Positions 53,411-60,025 of a DNA stretch of 64,000 bases are shown here, piece after piece. The notes under the pieces were generated by a model. That model did not search any database and had not been told where the DNA came from. It worked only from the letters and a program-made list of their open reading frames with translations. Each line of letters opens with the position of its first letter. Position 1 is the stretch's first letter. A program made the translations under genes and the position numbers. The stretch comes from a virus. Location: IMG/VR virus record IMGVR_UViG_3300046820_001584, positions 21,741-85,740 of that record. One strand, written 5' to 3'.

Positions 53411-53959
53411 ATGGAGAATATAAAGAAAAGTTTAAGCGATATTGTTCATCAATATGCTGCGATTGCAATTACAGTAATGTTTTTGTTTTCCAACACAGTT
53501 AATGCAACATATGCAGAAGCTTTAATAGTAAAACCAAAGACAGAAGTACAACTTAAGAAAGAAACCTTAGAGAAGTACAGCAATACTGTTTATAAGCCTT
53601 CAGAAATGCTTTCAGACATTGAATTGAAAGAACTACTGTCAGCAGTAGGTTTTGAAGGAAAGGCCCTTAAAACGGCTTGGGCCATTGCTAAGAGGGAGTC
53701 CAACGGACGACCACTAGCTTACAATGGTAACAGGAATACTGGAGACAGTTCTTACGGAATTTTTCAGATCAACATGTTGGGTGAACTCGGCGTAGATCGT
53801 AAAGAAAAATTTAGATTAAAGTCAAACGAGTCATTGTTTGACCCAACTACAAATGCAGAGATAGCGTATTACATGACTAATGGCGGAAGTGATTGGTCAG
53901 CTTGGAAGGGTTTAACCCCAAGAGCACAGGAATTTTATTTAAAGTTCCCAAATAGTTAG
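53411..53959 (+). CDS. Secreted lysozyme/transglycosylase-like endolysin
   Basis: 182 residues from ATG 53411; earlier in-frame ATGs lie upstream of the promoter or only 2 nt after the SD. Residues 1-36 look like a signal peptide (Lys start, hydrophobic 16-27, NATYAEA). The catalytic domain (about 65-182) has E96 in 'AIAKRESNGR', then 'TGDSSYGIFQIN' and a late Trp-rich 'DWSAWKGLTP', typical of goose-type/SLT transglycosylases. It probably cuts peptidoglycan after Sec export. First gene of the rightward operon. Confidence 0.85.
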   Translation: MENIKKSLSDIVHQYAAIAITVMFLFSNTVNATYAEALIVKPKTEVQLKKETLEKYSNTVYKPSEMLSDIELKELLSAVGFEGKALKTAWAIAKRESNGRPLAYNGNRNTGDSSYGIFQINMLGELGVDRKEKFRLKSNESLFDPTTNAEIAYYMTNGGSDWSAWKGLTPRAQEFYLKFPNS

Positions 53960-53971
53960 AAAGGAAGTGTA

Positions 53972-54187
53972 ATGAGGATACAATATGTGTCTGCTTACAT
54001 TAAACTTTCGGAAGAGGGCCTTGTTCCCAAGCTTTTATGCCCACAGGATCAAGGCTCTCTTTTATGCAACGGCGATGGTGAGTCTGTAATATACCTATAT
54101 TGCCTTGAGTGCAATTATAAAAATACAATGGGTATTGCTAAGTATGAAGATATAGTAAAATTGGTAGATGAACAAAAAAGAGTTTGA
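53972..54187 (+). CDS. Small Cys-containing hypothetical protein
   Basis: 71 residues with Cys pairs 'LLCPQDQGSLLCN' and 'LYCLECNY', forming a zinc-binding rubredoxin-like knuckle. SD GGAAG before the ATG at 53972. Follows the endolysin by 12 nt. Overlaps the next mini-gene. Confidence 0.6.
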   Translation: MRIQYVSAYIKLSEEGLVPKLLCPQDQGSLLCNGDGESVIYLYCLECNYKNTMGIAKYEDIVKLVDEQKRV

Positions 54188-54278
54188 ATTTGAGTCGGGA
54201 ATAGTTCCTGAAACAGATGCTATGGGTAGAGAAATATGGTGGTTAGATGCAGGAAGACCAGAAGGCGGAAACGAGTAA
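54168..54278 (+). CDS. Mini-protein (36 aa)
   Basis: Starts at 54168, inside the previous gene's end, MNKKEFEFESGIVPETDAMGREIWWLDA... No family recognised. Overlap in a different frame and lack of stop codons support a real coupled gene. Confidence 0.45.
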   Translation: MNKKEFEFESGIVPETDAMGREIWWLDAGRPEGGNE

Positions 54279-54297
54279 TTTAGAGGATAACCTACCA

Positions 54298-54459
54298 ATG
54301 GTTACCTACATAATGCTACACAGAATTTATGACCTATTATCTTTAATTGCTAATAAAGTAGTAGGTTCACAAGATGTTGAAAAAATGATACAATATCATG
54401 AGGCGGGATATTTGTTGGGCCCAGTTCCGTCTTTTAAACCAGGAGAAGAAAATGAATAA
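54298..54459 (+). CDS. Hypothetical mini-protein (53 aa)
   Basis: The ATG at 54298 follows AGAGG at 54282; an in-frame ATG at 54247 would overlap the previous gene. 'YIMLHRIYDLLSLIANKVVG' is a hydrophobic helix. Function unknown. Confidence 0.5.
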   Translation: MVTYIMLHRIYDLLSLIANKVVGSQDVEKMIQYHEAGYLLGPVPSFKPGEENE

Positions 54460-54646
54460 GCAAGACTTTACTGAACTTATGATTAATGAGTTTCAGTTAG
54501 CAAACAAAAATGCAATGATAAAGATTGGTATGACAGAAGAAGAAGCAGAAGAAAAAAATGCTGAGTTCTACCCCTCAATTTCATTTTTGCTCGGACAAGT
54601 AGCGGAAAAGGTTTTTGAGAAAGACATTACTTTAACAAAAGAATAA
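54452..54646 (+). CDS. Small acidic hypothetical protein
   Basis: 64 residues starting MNKQDFTELMINEFQLANKN, with GGAGAAGA just before the ATG (a 54398 start is less likely). Overlaps the previous gene by 8 nt in another frame. Helical, acidic; unknown function. Confidence 0.6.
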   Translation: MNKQDFTELMINEFQLANKNAMIKIGMTEEEAEEKNAEFYPSISFLLGQVAEKVFEKDITLTKE

Positions 54647-54653
54647 ACAATAT

Positions 54654-54726
54654 TACGCTAGTTGAGTAAATCCTAGCGTATGCATGAAAATGCACATTAC
54701 CCCTACGGATCCGCCTCCGTAGGGGT
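54654..54726 (+). terminator. Terminator ending the lysis operon
   Basis: ACCCCTACGGA / TCCGTAGGGGT (54699-54726) around a 6-nt loop, then TTTTG: a good Rho-independent terminator. An earlier inverted repeat TACGCTAG / CTAGCGTA (54654-54680) precedes it. Confidence 0.85.
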
Positions 54727-54732
54727 TTTGCA

Positions 54733-54741
54733 TGCTATAAT
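54733..54741 (+). promoter_or_regulatory. Extended -10 promoter right after the terminator
   Basis: TGC-TATAAT (54733-54741) follows the terminator and lies 9 nt before ATG 54751, predicting a message with almost no leader. No -35 match (the region is the terminator stem). Confidence 0.6.
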
Positions 54742-54750
54742 ATAAATACT

Positions 54751-54891
54751 ATGGTTCATCATTTTGCAAAGTGGATGGCTAGTCCACAATTTAAAAGTCC
54801 CCAGATTTGTAACGGGTCTTGCAAACACGAAGAAGCAAAAAAAGAAAACTCAATTTTTGAAAAACTATTAAAGAAGGTTGGTAAGAAATAA
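54751..54891 (+). CDS. Small basic Cys-containing protein
   Basis: 46 residues: MVHHFAKWMASPQFKS... with C20/C24 (ICNGSC) and two early His, then a Lys-rich helix. The stop shares one base with the next start (TAATG). Very similar His/Cys spacing suggests a metal-binding peptide. Function unknown. Confidence 0.6.
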   Translation: MVHHFAKWMASPQFKSPQICNGSCKHEEAKKENSIFEKLLKKVGKK

Positions 54892-55751
54892 TGTTTTATG
54901 ACAGAGAAGATTGTACACGACTTTCATTTTTCCCAGATGATTATGGAACACCTAGCGGAGTATTTTTATTTAAGGGATTCTATACTGATGAAGAGTGCAA
55001 AATTGTAGAAGACGCACTTAAAGAATACAAGTATGACGATGTCTACGAACAAACATTAATTAGCTGGTATGCGGATAAGCTTTCTCCACCAATTCGTGGT
55101 CTACACAAGCTTTGGGAAAAGGCTAGCGACCTATTGTATCCAGAATATGTTATCCACCCACAAAACAACGTATTAGTTATAAGTGAGCATATGAAGCAAG
55201 GTATGTTTACTCACTCAGACTCTCCAGGAAAAGGCGAATGCCACAGACTTTCACAGGTAGATGTATGGAAAACTTGCTGCGAATTAGATTACGGCCTAGT
55301 TGCTTATTTTGGAGACTTTGAAGGCGGAGAAATCTTCTATGTAAACATTAATGAAGATGGATCTAAAAAGGACCCAGATGTTAACTCAAAGATACTAGAA
55401 TTTAAGCCAGAAAGAGGAGACTTGGTCGTTCATGGCGCATTCTCCCCACATACACATGGAGTTAAAGAAGTAACAAAGGGTGTTAGATATGCTTTTTCAA
55501 ACTTTGTTTTAAAGGCAGAAGATAACCCAGGAACTTTTTACAACTACAAGACTCCAGAGTATTATGAGCAGATTAAAGATGTCGATACAGACTTTGAAAA
55601 ATTTCAACACACCTGGATGCAGCCACTCAAGCAAAATCCACAGTTTACAGATGAAAGAATCAAAATGTTACAGGCTTCTGGACTAGAGGGAGTAGAATTA
55701 GCAAATGCATTTCCTTTTGATCATGACGAAGTAAATGCCAAAACCGTTTGA
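54891..55751 (+). CDS. Fe(II)/2OG oxygenase, P4H-like (6)
   Basis: 286 residues, longer than its relatives. H108-S-D110 ('MFTHSDSP'), H189 in 'SPHTHGV', R199. 'YFGDFEGGEIFYVNINEDG' (129-147) extended between strands. Overlaps the next oxygenase-like gene by 17 nt. Rightward, in the lysis/methyltransferase region rather than the fibre cluster. Confidence 0.88.
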   Translation: MFYDREDCTRLSFFPDDYGTPSGVFLFKGFYTDEECKIVEDALKEYKYDDVYEQTLISWYADKLSPPIRGLHKLWEKASDLLYPEYVIHPQNNVLVISEHMKQGMFTHSDSPGKGECHRLSQVDVWKTCCELDYGLVAYFGDFEGGEIFYVNINEDGSKKDPDVNSKILEFKPERGDLVVHGAFSPHTHGVKEVTKGVRYAFSNFVLKAEDNPGTFYNYKTPEYYEQIKDVDTDFEKFQHTWMQPLKQNPQFTDERIKMLQASGLEGVELANAFPFDHDEVNAKTV

Positions 55752-56304
55752 GGCTAACTCTAATCTACAAGAAATACATAAAGGGATATACCTATACAAA
55801 GGATTCCTTACAAAAAAAGAATGCTATTACTTTGTAAAACAGCTGTCTTCATTTAAGGAAGAAAGTTGGTATAAGCATGAAAATACAATCCCAGGAGATA
55901 TATCTGGGGACTATATGGATGGTAAGTTAAGCATAGACATTATTGATCAAGAATTTCACGACAAGATAATAAATATGTTTGCCCCAGAGTTTTGGATTTT
56001 TTCACATAGCAATTTTTTAAAAATGGAAACTGGAGAGTCTTCAGACATACAGCATTCGCTTTCACAGAAAATGGAATTATTTAAAGATATCATACCCTAC
56101 AAAATAGCCGTATATGTAAGTGACTTCGGCGGCGGAGAGATAGTATTTCCAAATATAGGATTTGAGTATAAGCCAGAGCCTGGCGATCTTTTAGTATTTA
56201 TGGCTGGAATAGAGTATGAGCATTATACTAAGTTAGTTACATCTGGTACTAGATACGCATATATGGACTATTTGATTAAACATCCACAATATTTTATGCC
56301 TTAA
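55735..56304 (+). CDS. 2OG oxygenase-like protein with changed metal ligand
   Basis: 189 residues, same fold signature ('YVSDFGGGEIVFPNIGFEYKPEPGDLLVF', about 127-155; H163; R173) but the site expected to be H-x-D reads H107-S-L109. Loss of the Asp leaves one metal face open. It may be inactive, or have altered chemistry as in 2OG halogenases, in which Ala or Gly replaces Asp. Coupled to the active oxygenase before it, so a partner role is also possible. Confidence 0.75.
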   Translation: MPKPFEANSNLQEIHKGIYLYKGFLTKKECYYFVKQLSSFKEESWYKHENTIPGDISGDYMDGKLSIDIIDQEFHDKIINMFAPEFWIFSHSNFLKMETGESSDIQHSLSQKMELFKDIIPYKIAVYVSDFGGGEIVFPNIGFEYKPEPGDLLVFMAGIEYEHYTKLVTSGTRYAYMDYLIKHPQYFMP

Positions 56305-56359
56305 AGTGCGAAAAAAGTGCGTCGGCGAGAAAGAACACATTTAGTCAACTGGAATATAT

Positions 56360-56375
56360 TGTTCCACGTGAAACA
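56360..56375 (+). other. parS-like ParB binding site
   Basis: TGTTCCACGTGAAACA, a perfect match to the bacterial chromosomal parS consensus TGTTnCACGTGAAACA. No ParA or ParB gene is in the window. Host ParB binding is the simplest reading. Confidence 0.75.
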
Positions 56376-56437
56376 TATTATCTGATCTGCATCAACTTCT
56401 TAATATACCCCACAGAAAGCCTGTAGAGGCTCTCTAA

Positions 56438-56525
56438 GCCTTTACTAGGCTATTTGCCTATACCAGGGCGGGAGAGGGCCAAAAAGTCCCTTTACGGTAA
56501 TATACTAGAGTTTCCCAGTAGCAAG
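56438..56525 (+). ncRNA. Cluster of short inverted repeats, possible structured RNA
   Basis: Hairpin-like units AGCCTgtagAGGCT, AGCCTttactAGGCT and AGGGccaaaaagtCCCT appear in a row, with similar AGCC/GGCT cores. It may be a small RNA, or iterons; no promoter or terminator is clear. Confidence 0.3.
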
Positions 56526-56592
56526 TAAGACGAGATATAGACTCATAAGTAACAAGGAGAATCTAATCAGGTATCTATATGCTTTCCATTTC

Positions 56593-56712
56593 TTATAGGT
56601 CATCTTCGTCCTCTATGTCAAAGATATCTTTTATCCCCGCCATTTTTTTAGCTTCGTATAAAAAGATTATTACTGGAGACATAATAGATACGATTAGTAA
56701 AACAAAACCAAG
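56593..56712 (-). CDS. Possible small membrane protein (TTG start)
   Basis: 39 codons from TTG 56712: one hydrophobic segment (VLFLLIVSIMSPVIIFLY) and an acidic end (IEDEDDL). No ATG of good position and no clear SD, so support is weak. Confidence 0.3.
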   Translation of the reverse strand, partial: LGFVLLIVSIMSPVIIFLYEAKKMAGIKDIFDIEDEDDL

Positions 56713-56766
56713 GTATTTTTTTCTGAACAATTTCATATTTCTATTATACTATACATAATATCCTAG

Positions 56767-56794
56767 TTGACTAGTAATTTTTCTACAGTATAAT
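56767..56794 (+). promoter_or_regulatory. Leaderless promoter TTGACT-16-TATAAT
   Basis: TTGACT (56767-56772), 16 nt, TATAAT (56789-56794), then 6 nt to ATG 56801. The predicted start of the message is the start codon of the methyltransferase gene. Confidence 0.78.
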
Positions 56795-56800
56795 AGTAAT

Positions 56801-57448
56801 ATGAACTATACAATTGAGCCTTGGAAAGACAAAGTACTAGATGCAGAGTTTCTTGAAGTTTTAAATGAAATTATATCTTTAAATCTCAAGCTAGCTGCAA
56901 CACCAGAAGAATATCTTAAGCAATGGGATCCTTTTGAAAGATACTACATCTTATGGAATGCATTAAAGCAAATTTCTGTAGATGGAGACTTTGTGCAATG
57001 TGGTGTCTATAAAGGCGAAGAAGCTTTTTATATGGCCAAAGAATGCAAGACACATCTGCACCTATTTGACTCATTTGAAGGAGCAAAAGATCTTGGAGAT
57101 CTTGATAACAAGTACTACGAAGAGAATCCTTATAAGTGTTCTGTAGAAGAAGCAAGATCCGTACTCGCTCAATTTGATAATTTAACTATTAATGTTGGTT
57201 CCGTACCCGCCAATTTTGAAACAGTACAGTCAATTGCATTTTTGCATGTTGATGTTAATCTTTATGCTCCGACCAAAATAACTTTAACTGAGCTATGGCC
57301 TAAAGTTGTATCTGGTGGTATGGTTATGGTTGATCTTCATGACTCCTATTCTTCAGGAGCAGAAATTGCAGTTAATGAATTTTTTGAATCACTAGGGATA
57401 GAACTTCAAAAGCTTCCTACTGGTATTGTAGTAGCTTACAAGCCTTGA
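56801..57448 (+). CDS. TylF/MycF-type O-methyltransferase
   Basis: 215 residues. 'GDFVQCGVYKGEEAFYMAK' is the SAM-binding start, 'HLHLFDSFEGAKDL' the following strand, 'IAFLHVDVNLYAPTKITLTELWPKVVSGGMVMVDLHD' the metal/catalytic segment, and a final 'EIAVNEFFESLG'. This matches the macrocin-O-methyltransferase (TylF) family, which methylates sugar hydroxyls in a Mg-dependent way and is also found near glycan-modifying phage genes. It stops 1 nt before the convergent oxygenase gene. Confidence 0.85.
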   Translation: MNYTIEPWKDKVLDAEFLEVLNEIISLNLKLAATPEEYLKQWDPFERYYILWNALKQISVDGDFVQCGVYKGEEAFYMAKECKTHLHLFDSFEGAKDLGDLDNKYYEENPYKCSVEEARSVLAQFDNLTINVGSVPANFETVQSIAFLHVDVNLYAPTKITLTELWPKVVSGGMVMVDLHDSYSSGAEIAVNEFFESLGIELQKLPTGIVVAYKP

Positions 57449-57449
57449 T

Positions 57450-57477
57450 TTACGAGTAGAGACCTTCTTCTACGTAA
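57450..57477. terminator. Bidirectional hairpin between convergent genes
   Basis: TTAC-gaGTAGA / TCTACGTAA stem spanning the stop of the leftward gene and the end of the rightward one; no T run, so it may work as a weak shared terminator. Confidence 0.45.
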
Positions 57478-58145
57478 GACTCCATAAATTTCTTTAGTCT
57501 TTTGTTGTCTGATGGACCATGAGCTATAGTGTAATGAAATCTAGAATCTTCTAGGTTGAATGGCTTATCTGGCCATGAAATCAAATTGTAAATCTCTGGA
57601 GTTAGATAATAGTTATCGTTTACTTGTGCAGCATGCGTATATCTATGTCCAGATATAACTTTTTTAACAGCATGTACACTTTGTATGTCATGCATTACTA
57701 AGTCACCAGCATTTGGTTTGTAACAAAAATCAAATTCTGGATAACATATTTCTCCGCCCTCATAATCATCATTGAAGTATAGTATAAAACCAAATCTAGG
57801 TTGACGAATAGCCCTCTGCTCTAATTCTAAATTTTTATCTACTTCATTGTCGTGTATAATATTTGCGTAATTAAGTATATCAACATGAGGAGTAAACCCC
57901 ATTGTTTTGTGTCTTACAACAATGTGATCAAAGTCAAGTAATTCTGCTTCTGGCATGTGTAAGGATTCTAATAATCTATTTTTGTATTGAGAAAAACTTT
58001 TTAGGTCATGGATATGATAATTCTCTTCCCACTGGTGAGAATCTATTTCTTTCATTACAGGAATAATTTCTTCCGCAGATAAAAAATTTTCCCAAACGTA
58101 TACGCCTGGACATAATTCTTTATAGTTATCATTAAGATATTTCAT
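57450..58145 (-). CDS. Fe(II)/2OG oxygenase, P4H-like (7), leaderless start
   Basis: 231 residues, H87-V-D89, H158 in 'MHDIQSVHAV', R168 in 'SGHRYTHA', and 'YFNDDYEGGEICYP' (123-136). Convergent with the methyltransferase. Its ATG is 6 nt after TATAAT, fitting a leaderless message. Confidence 0.88.
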   Translation of the reverse strand: MKYLNDNYKELCPGVYVWENFLSAEEIIPVMKEIDSHQWEENYHIHDLKSFSQYKNRLLESLHMPEAELLDFDHIVVRHKTMGFTPHVDILNYANIIHDNEVDKNLELEQRAIRQPRFGFILYFNDDYEGGEICYPEFDFCYKPNAGDLVMHDIQSVHAVKKVISGHRYTHAAQVNDNYYLTPEIYNLISWPDKPFNLEDSRFHYTIAHGPSDNKRLKKFMESYVEEGLYS

Positions 58146-58151
58146 ATTAAT

Positions 58152-58160
58152 ATTATACCA
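58152..58160 (-). promoter_or_regulatory. Extended -10 promoter (TGG-TATAAT), leaderless
   Basis: Minus strand TGG then TATAAT (58157-58152), 6 nt, ATG 58145. It lies right after the tRNA gene, so transcripts may also continue from the tRNA. Confidence 0.65.
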
Positions 58161-58163
58161 TTG

Positions 58164-58238
58164 TAGGGATACTGGGATTTGAACCCAGACTCTATTGTAT
58201 ATAAGACAAGTGCTTTAACCAGATTAAGCTATATCCCC
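58164..58238 (-). tRNA. tRNA-Ile (anticodon UAU)
   Basis: A 75-nt cloverleaf folds by eye: acceptor GGGGATA / TATCCCT, D arm with GG, anticodon loop CUUAUAU (anticodon UAU at 34-36), T arm CTGGG / CCCAG with TTCAAAT. One C-U mismatch at pair 27-43 in the anticodon stem. It reads AUA codons, which are common in this AT-rich genome. The 3' CCA is not encoded in full. Confidence 0.85.
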
Positions 58239-58319
58239 TAGTTTATATTGAATTGCAGAATTATTCCGCATATATAAACTAATATAGCTATTACACCGAT
58301 CCAAATTATTGTTTTCATT
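58239..58319 (-). CDS. 26-residue membrane microprotein
   Basis: ATG 58319 to TAG 58239, which touches the first base of the tRNA gene. Sequence is a single hydrophobic helix (about 4-22) with no charged residues after Lys2. Weak SD. May be a real micro-protein or part of the tRNA leader. Confidence 0.5.
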
Positions 58320-58326
58320 AGTTCTA

Positions 58327-58896
58327 TTACCAAGCAAACACAAAAGAAGCTCTAGGCTCAGACACGACTACTTGATGAACTACTCCAGTAGGACAAAAAA
58401 TTGCATCTCCTGGGTTTAAGACTATAGACTCATATTCTGCTTCAGATTTAGTTTTGTGAAAATCAGATTCTGAGATATTTTTGTAAATTCTCCACTCAAC
58501 CTGACCTTCGCAGTGCCAAAGAAATACATTGTGGTTATCTGGATGAATGTAGTATCCGTTTGCTTCGTTTCCAATCAGATTAGATATAACCTTTGGACCA
58601 CTATTAAGCAAGCTGTAGCCAAATAGTTCTGTGAGTTTATCCTCATTTTGCAAAAACTTTTTATAGATGCCAATATCTTTAAAGTCTAGCGCTCCCACAA
58701 TAACTGGATCTAGTCTGTTGTATGTTAGCATAGTTCCAGAAATACTTCTTGGGTCATCAGAAAATATTTGCTTTGTGCTACTGGAAGCTCTATGCATTAA
58801 CTCAATAACATCATACCATGTTGGAGATTCTGTAAAATATGATCTAAATACTGCAACCTGGTTTAGATCTATAGCTTCTTGAATTTTCTCGTGCAT
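58327..58896 (-). CDS. JmjC/cupin-type oxygenase-like protein
   Basis: 189 residues. Likely metal ligands H118 and D120 (IHPDNH), H174 (GVVHQVVV), R182 nearby; pattern 'WHCEGQVEWRIY' (127-138) and 'VLNPGDAIFCPTGVVHQVV' (159-177) fits the cupin/JmjC fold with a 2OG-Fe site. A second kind of 2OG enzyme, in the same region as the P4H types. The substrate may be protein or ribosome-like; unknown. Confidence 0.75.
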   Translation of the reverse strand: MHEKIQEAIDLNQVAVFRSYFTESPTWYDVIELMHRASSSTKQIFSDDPRSISGTMLTYNRLDPVIVGALDFKDIGIYKKFLQNEDKLTELFGYSLLNSGPKVISNLIGNEANGYYIHPDNHNVFLWHCEGQVEWRIYKNISESDFHKTKSEAEYESIVLNPGDAIFCPTGVVHQVVVSEPRASFVFAW

Positions 58897-59013
58897 TTAC
58901 TTTACCCCGCCCCTTATTAACTTTTCGATGCAATGAGTACAAAAGTTTTCAAGTACGCCTTTAGAATTAATACGCTCTACATATTTTGGATTTTCGCAAA
59001 AGTCACATTTCAT
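58897..59013 (-). CDS. Zinc-ribbon microprotein
   Basis: 38 residues, C3-x2-C6 (CDFC) and C25-x2-C28 (CTHC), basic C-terminus. The stop directly abuts the next ATG, supporting an operon. ATG 59013 lies just after a TATAAT, but spacing to a TTGACT is short (15). Confidence 0.6.
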   Translation of the reverse strand: MKCDFCENPKYVERINSKGVLENFCTHCIEKLIRGGVK

Positions 59014-59156
59014 ATTATAAGTATATCATATTCCAGTCAACTAGTATTTGAGATCTTACAAAATGTTAATAAATTTTTAATATGTATGATACACGTATTT
59101 AAAATGTCCGTTTTGTTTATATAGTCCGCACATACCCCAGCGACCTTGAGCGTGAG

Positions 59157-59172
59157 TGTGATGCGACTCACA
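59157..59172. promoter_or_regulatory. CRP/GlxR-like palindrome (1)
   Basis: TGTGA-TGCGAC-TCACA, a perfect TGTGA-N6-TCACA match. The left edge is 54 nt before the downstream TGTCAG box (38-nt gap). Confidence 0.6.
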
Positions 59173-59210
59173 AAGATTTATTTTGATACTAGCGAGTAAC
59201 CCACCCTATT

Positions 59211-59232
59211 TGTCAGTCCCCCCTGCTAGACT
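59211..59232 (+). promoter_or_regulatory. TGTCAG-N10 promoter (1)
   Basis: TGTCAG (59211-59216), 10 nt, TAGACT (59227-59232). The -10 is the weakest of the series. Precedes SD AAAGGAG and the ATG at 59282. Confidence 0.6.
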
Positions 59233-59281
59233 AAAGATATAAAGAAAGCAAGAAACACTTGCTAGAAAGGAGTCTAGTAAT

Positions 59282-59437
59282 ATGACTCAACTAACTGAAC
59301 AACTATTCAGCACTATCGTGCACGAATATCATAATGGTGGCGTGTCCTCATCTTATGGACTAGACACATACACACGCAAGCAAGTGCTTGCCTACCTTAT
59401 CCGCTCTAAGGGTTGTGAGTGTATCAACTGTCTGTGA
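59282..59437 (+). CDS. Early mini-protein (51 aa)
   Basis: MTQLTEQLFSTIVHEYHNGG..., ends CECINCL (Cys-rich tip). SD AAAGGAG at 59267. Located after TGTCAG promoter 1. Unknown function; Cys-x-Cys-x2-Cys end may bind metal. Confidence 0.6.
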   Translation: MTQLTEQLFSTIVHEYHNGGVSSSYGLDTYTRKQVLAYLIRSKGCECINCL

Positions 59438-59448
59438 GGTAACTCACA
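59433..59448. promoter_or_regulatory. CRP/GlxR-like palindrome (2)
   Basis: TGTGA-GGTAAC-TCACA, perfect. It overlaps the stop of the previous mini-gene. 27-nt gap to the next TGTCAG box. Confidence 0.6.
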
Positions 59449-59475
59449 CGACACACCCCCTCTATATCCCTAAAA

Positions 59476-59497
59476 TGTCAGCCACATAGGCTATAAT
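59476..59497 (+). promoter_or_regulatory. TGTCAG-N10 promoter (2)
   Basis: TGTCAG (59476-59481), 10 nt, TATAAT (59492-59497), followed by a leader with AAAGAAAG and the ATG at 59533. Confidence 0.75.
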
Positions 59498-59532
59498 TCC
59501 TACTATAACCACTAAAGAAAGAAGAACAGATA

Positions 59533-59706
59533 ATGACTATCACTTACTCAATTTGGCAAGGCTCTCGCCTACTATCTATTGACAATGTAGCACACGAGAT
59601 GAAGGCTATTGACCACCTAATCGCATCTCTCAACGCTAGCGACCTAGCAAAGAAAGTAAAGTTTTCCGCTAATGTAATGACTATCAAGACAGGAGATAAT
59701 AACTAA
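59533..59706 (+). CDS. Early mini-protein (57 aa)
   Basis: MTITYSIWQGSRLLSIDNVAHEMKAI..., a mixed alpha/beta frame. Shares its stop base with the next ATG (TAATG). SD GAAGAA upstream. No known function. Confidence 0.65.
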   Translation: MTITYSIWQGSRLLSIDNVAHEMKAIDHLIASLNASDLAKKVKFSANVMTIKTGDNN

Positions 59707-59873
59707 TGATGACTAAATGGGATACTATCCAAGCCGATGTAAGCGATGCCTATGTCTATCTAGATGAAGAAGAAGCCTATAATAAGGCACTAGCAGAGGG
59801 CGTAGATTTTGGCGCTGATGATTATGATGATGATGAATTACACAAATCACTAACGCTAAATTGGGAGGACTAA
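59706..59873 (+). CDS. Acidic early mini-protein (55 aa)
   Basis: Very acidic: a run of Asp/Glu in the middle and end (FGADDYDDDELHK). Could mimic DNA or bind basic proteins; unproven. Coupled by TAATG on both sides. Confidence 0.6.
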   Translation: MMTKWDTIQADVSDAYVYLDEEEAYNKALAEGVDFGADDYDDDELHKSLTLNWED

Positions 59874-60025
59874 TGATTACTAGCGGACTTATCTTAGAAC
59901 TAAACGAATACGGCTTAGAGTTTGATAGTTTCTTAGGGGCTATCTATCTACCTTGGCACACTATTGTTATCACCGCCCTACTAGTAACCGCCTACAAGAT
60001 TTACAAGAGAAAGAAGAATAAATAA
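59873..60025 (+). CDS. Single-TM mini-protein (50 aa)
   Basis: One hydrophobic stretch (about 21-40, 'LGAIYLPWHTIVITALLVTA') and a basic C-terminus (KRKKNK), giving likely positive-inside orientation. Coupled by TAATG. Confidence 0.65.
   Translation: MITSGLILELNEYGLEFDSFLGAIYLPWHTIVITALLVTAYKIYKRKKNK

Larger units (their letters stand above)
56305..56800. other. Long non-coding region with parS-like site and hairpins
   Basis: Nearly 500 nt without a clear gene. It holds a parS-like 16-mer at 56360, a run of short inverted repeats (56438-56520) and, on the minus strand, one possible small membrane ORF. Ends with the promoter for the methyltransferase gene. Confidence 0.7.

Noticed and set aside
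54247-54297. Longer start of the 54298 gene
   Set aside because: It would overlap the 36-aa mini-gene, and the SD fits 54298 better.
56735-56764. Second start for a minus-strand membrane ORF at ATG 56737
   Set aside because: Re-reading the bases shows it is in a different frame with an early stop; only a TTG start at 56712 is open.
59014-59156. CRISPR or tRNA in the AT-rich gap
   Set aside because: No repeated spacers or cloverleaf; only a partial stem and AT-rich sequence.
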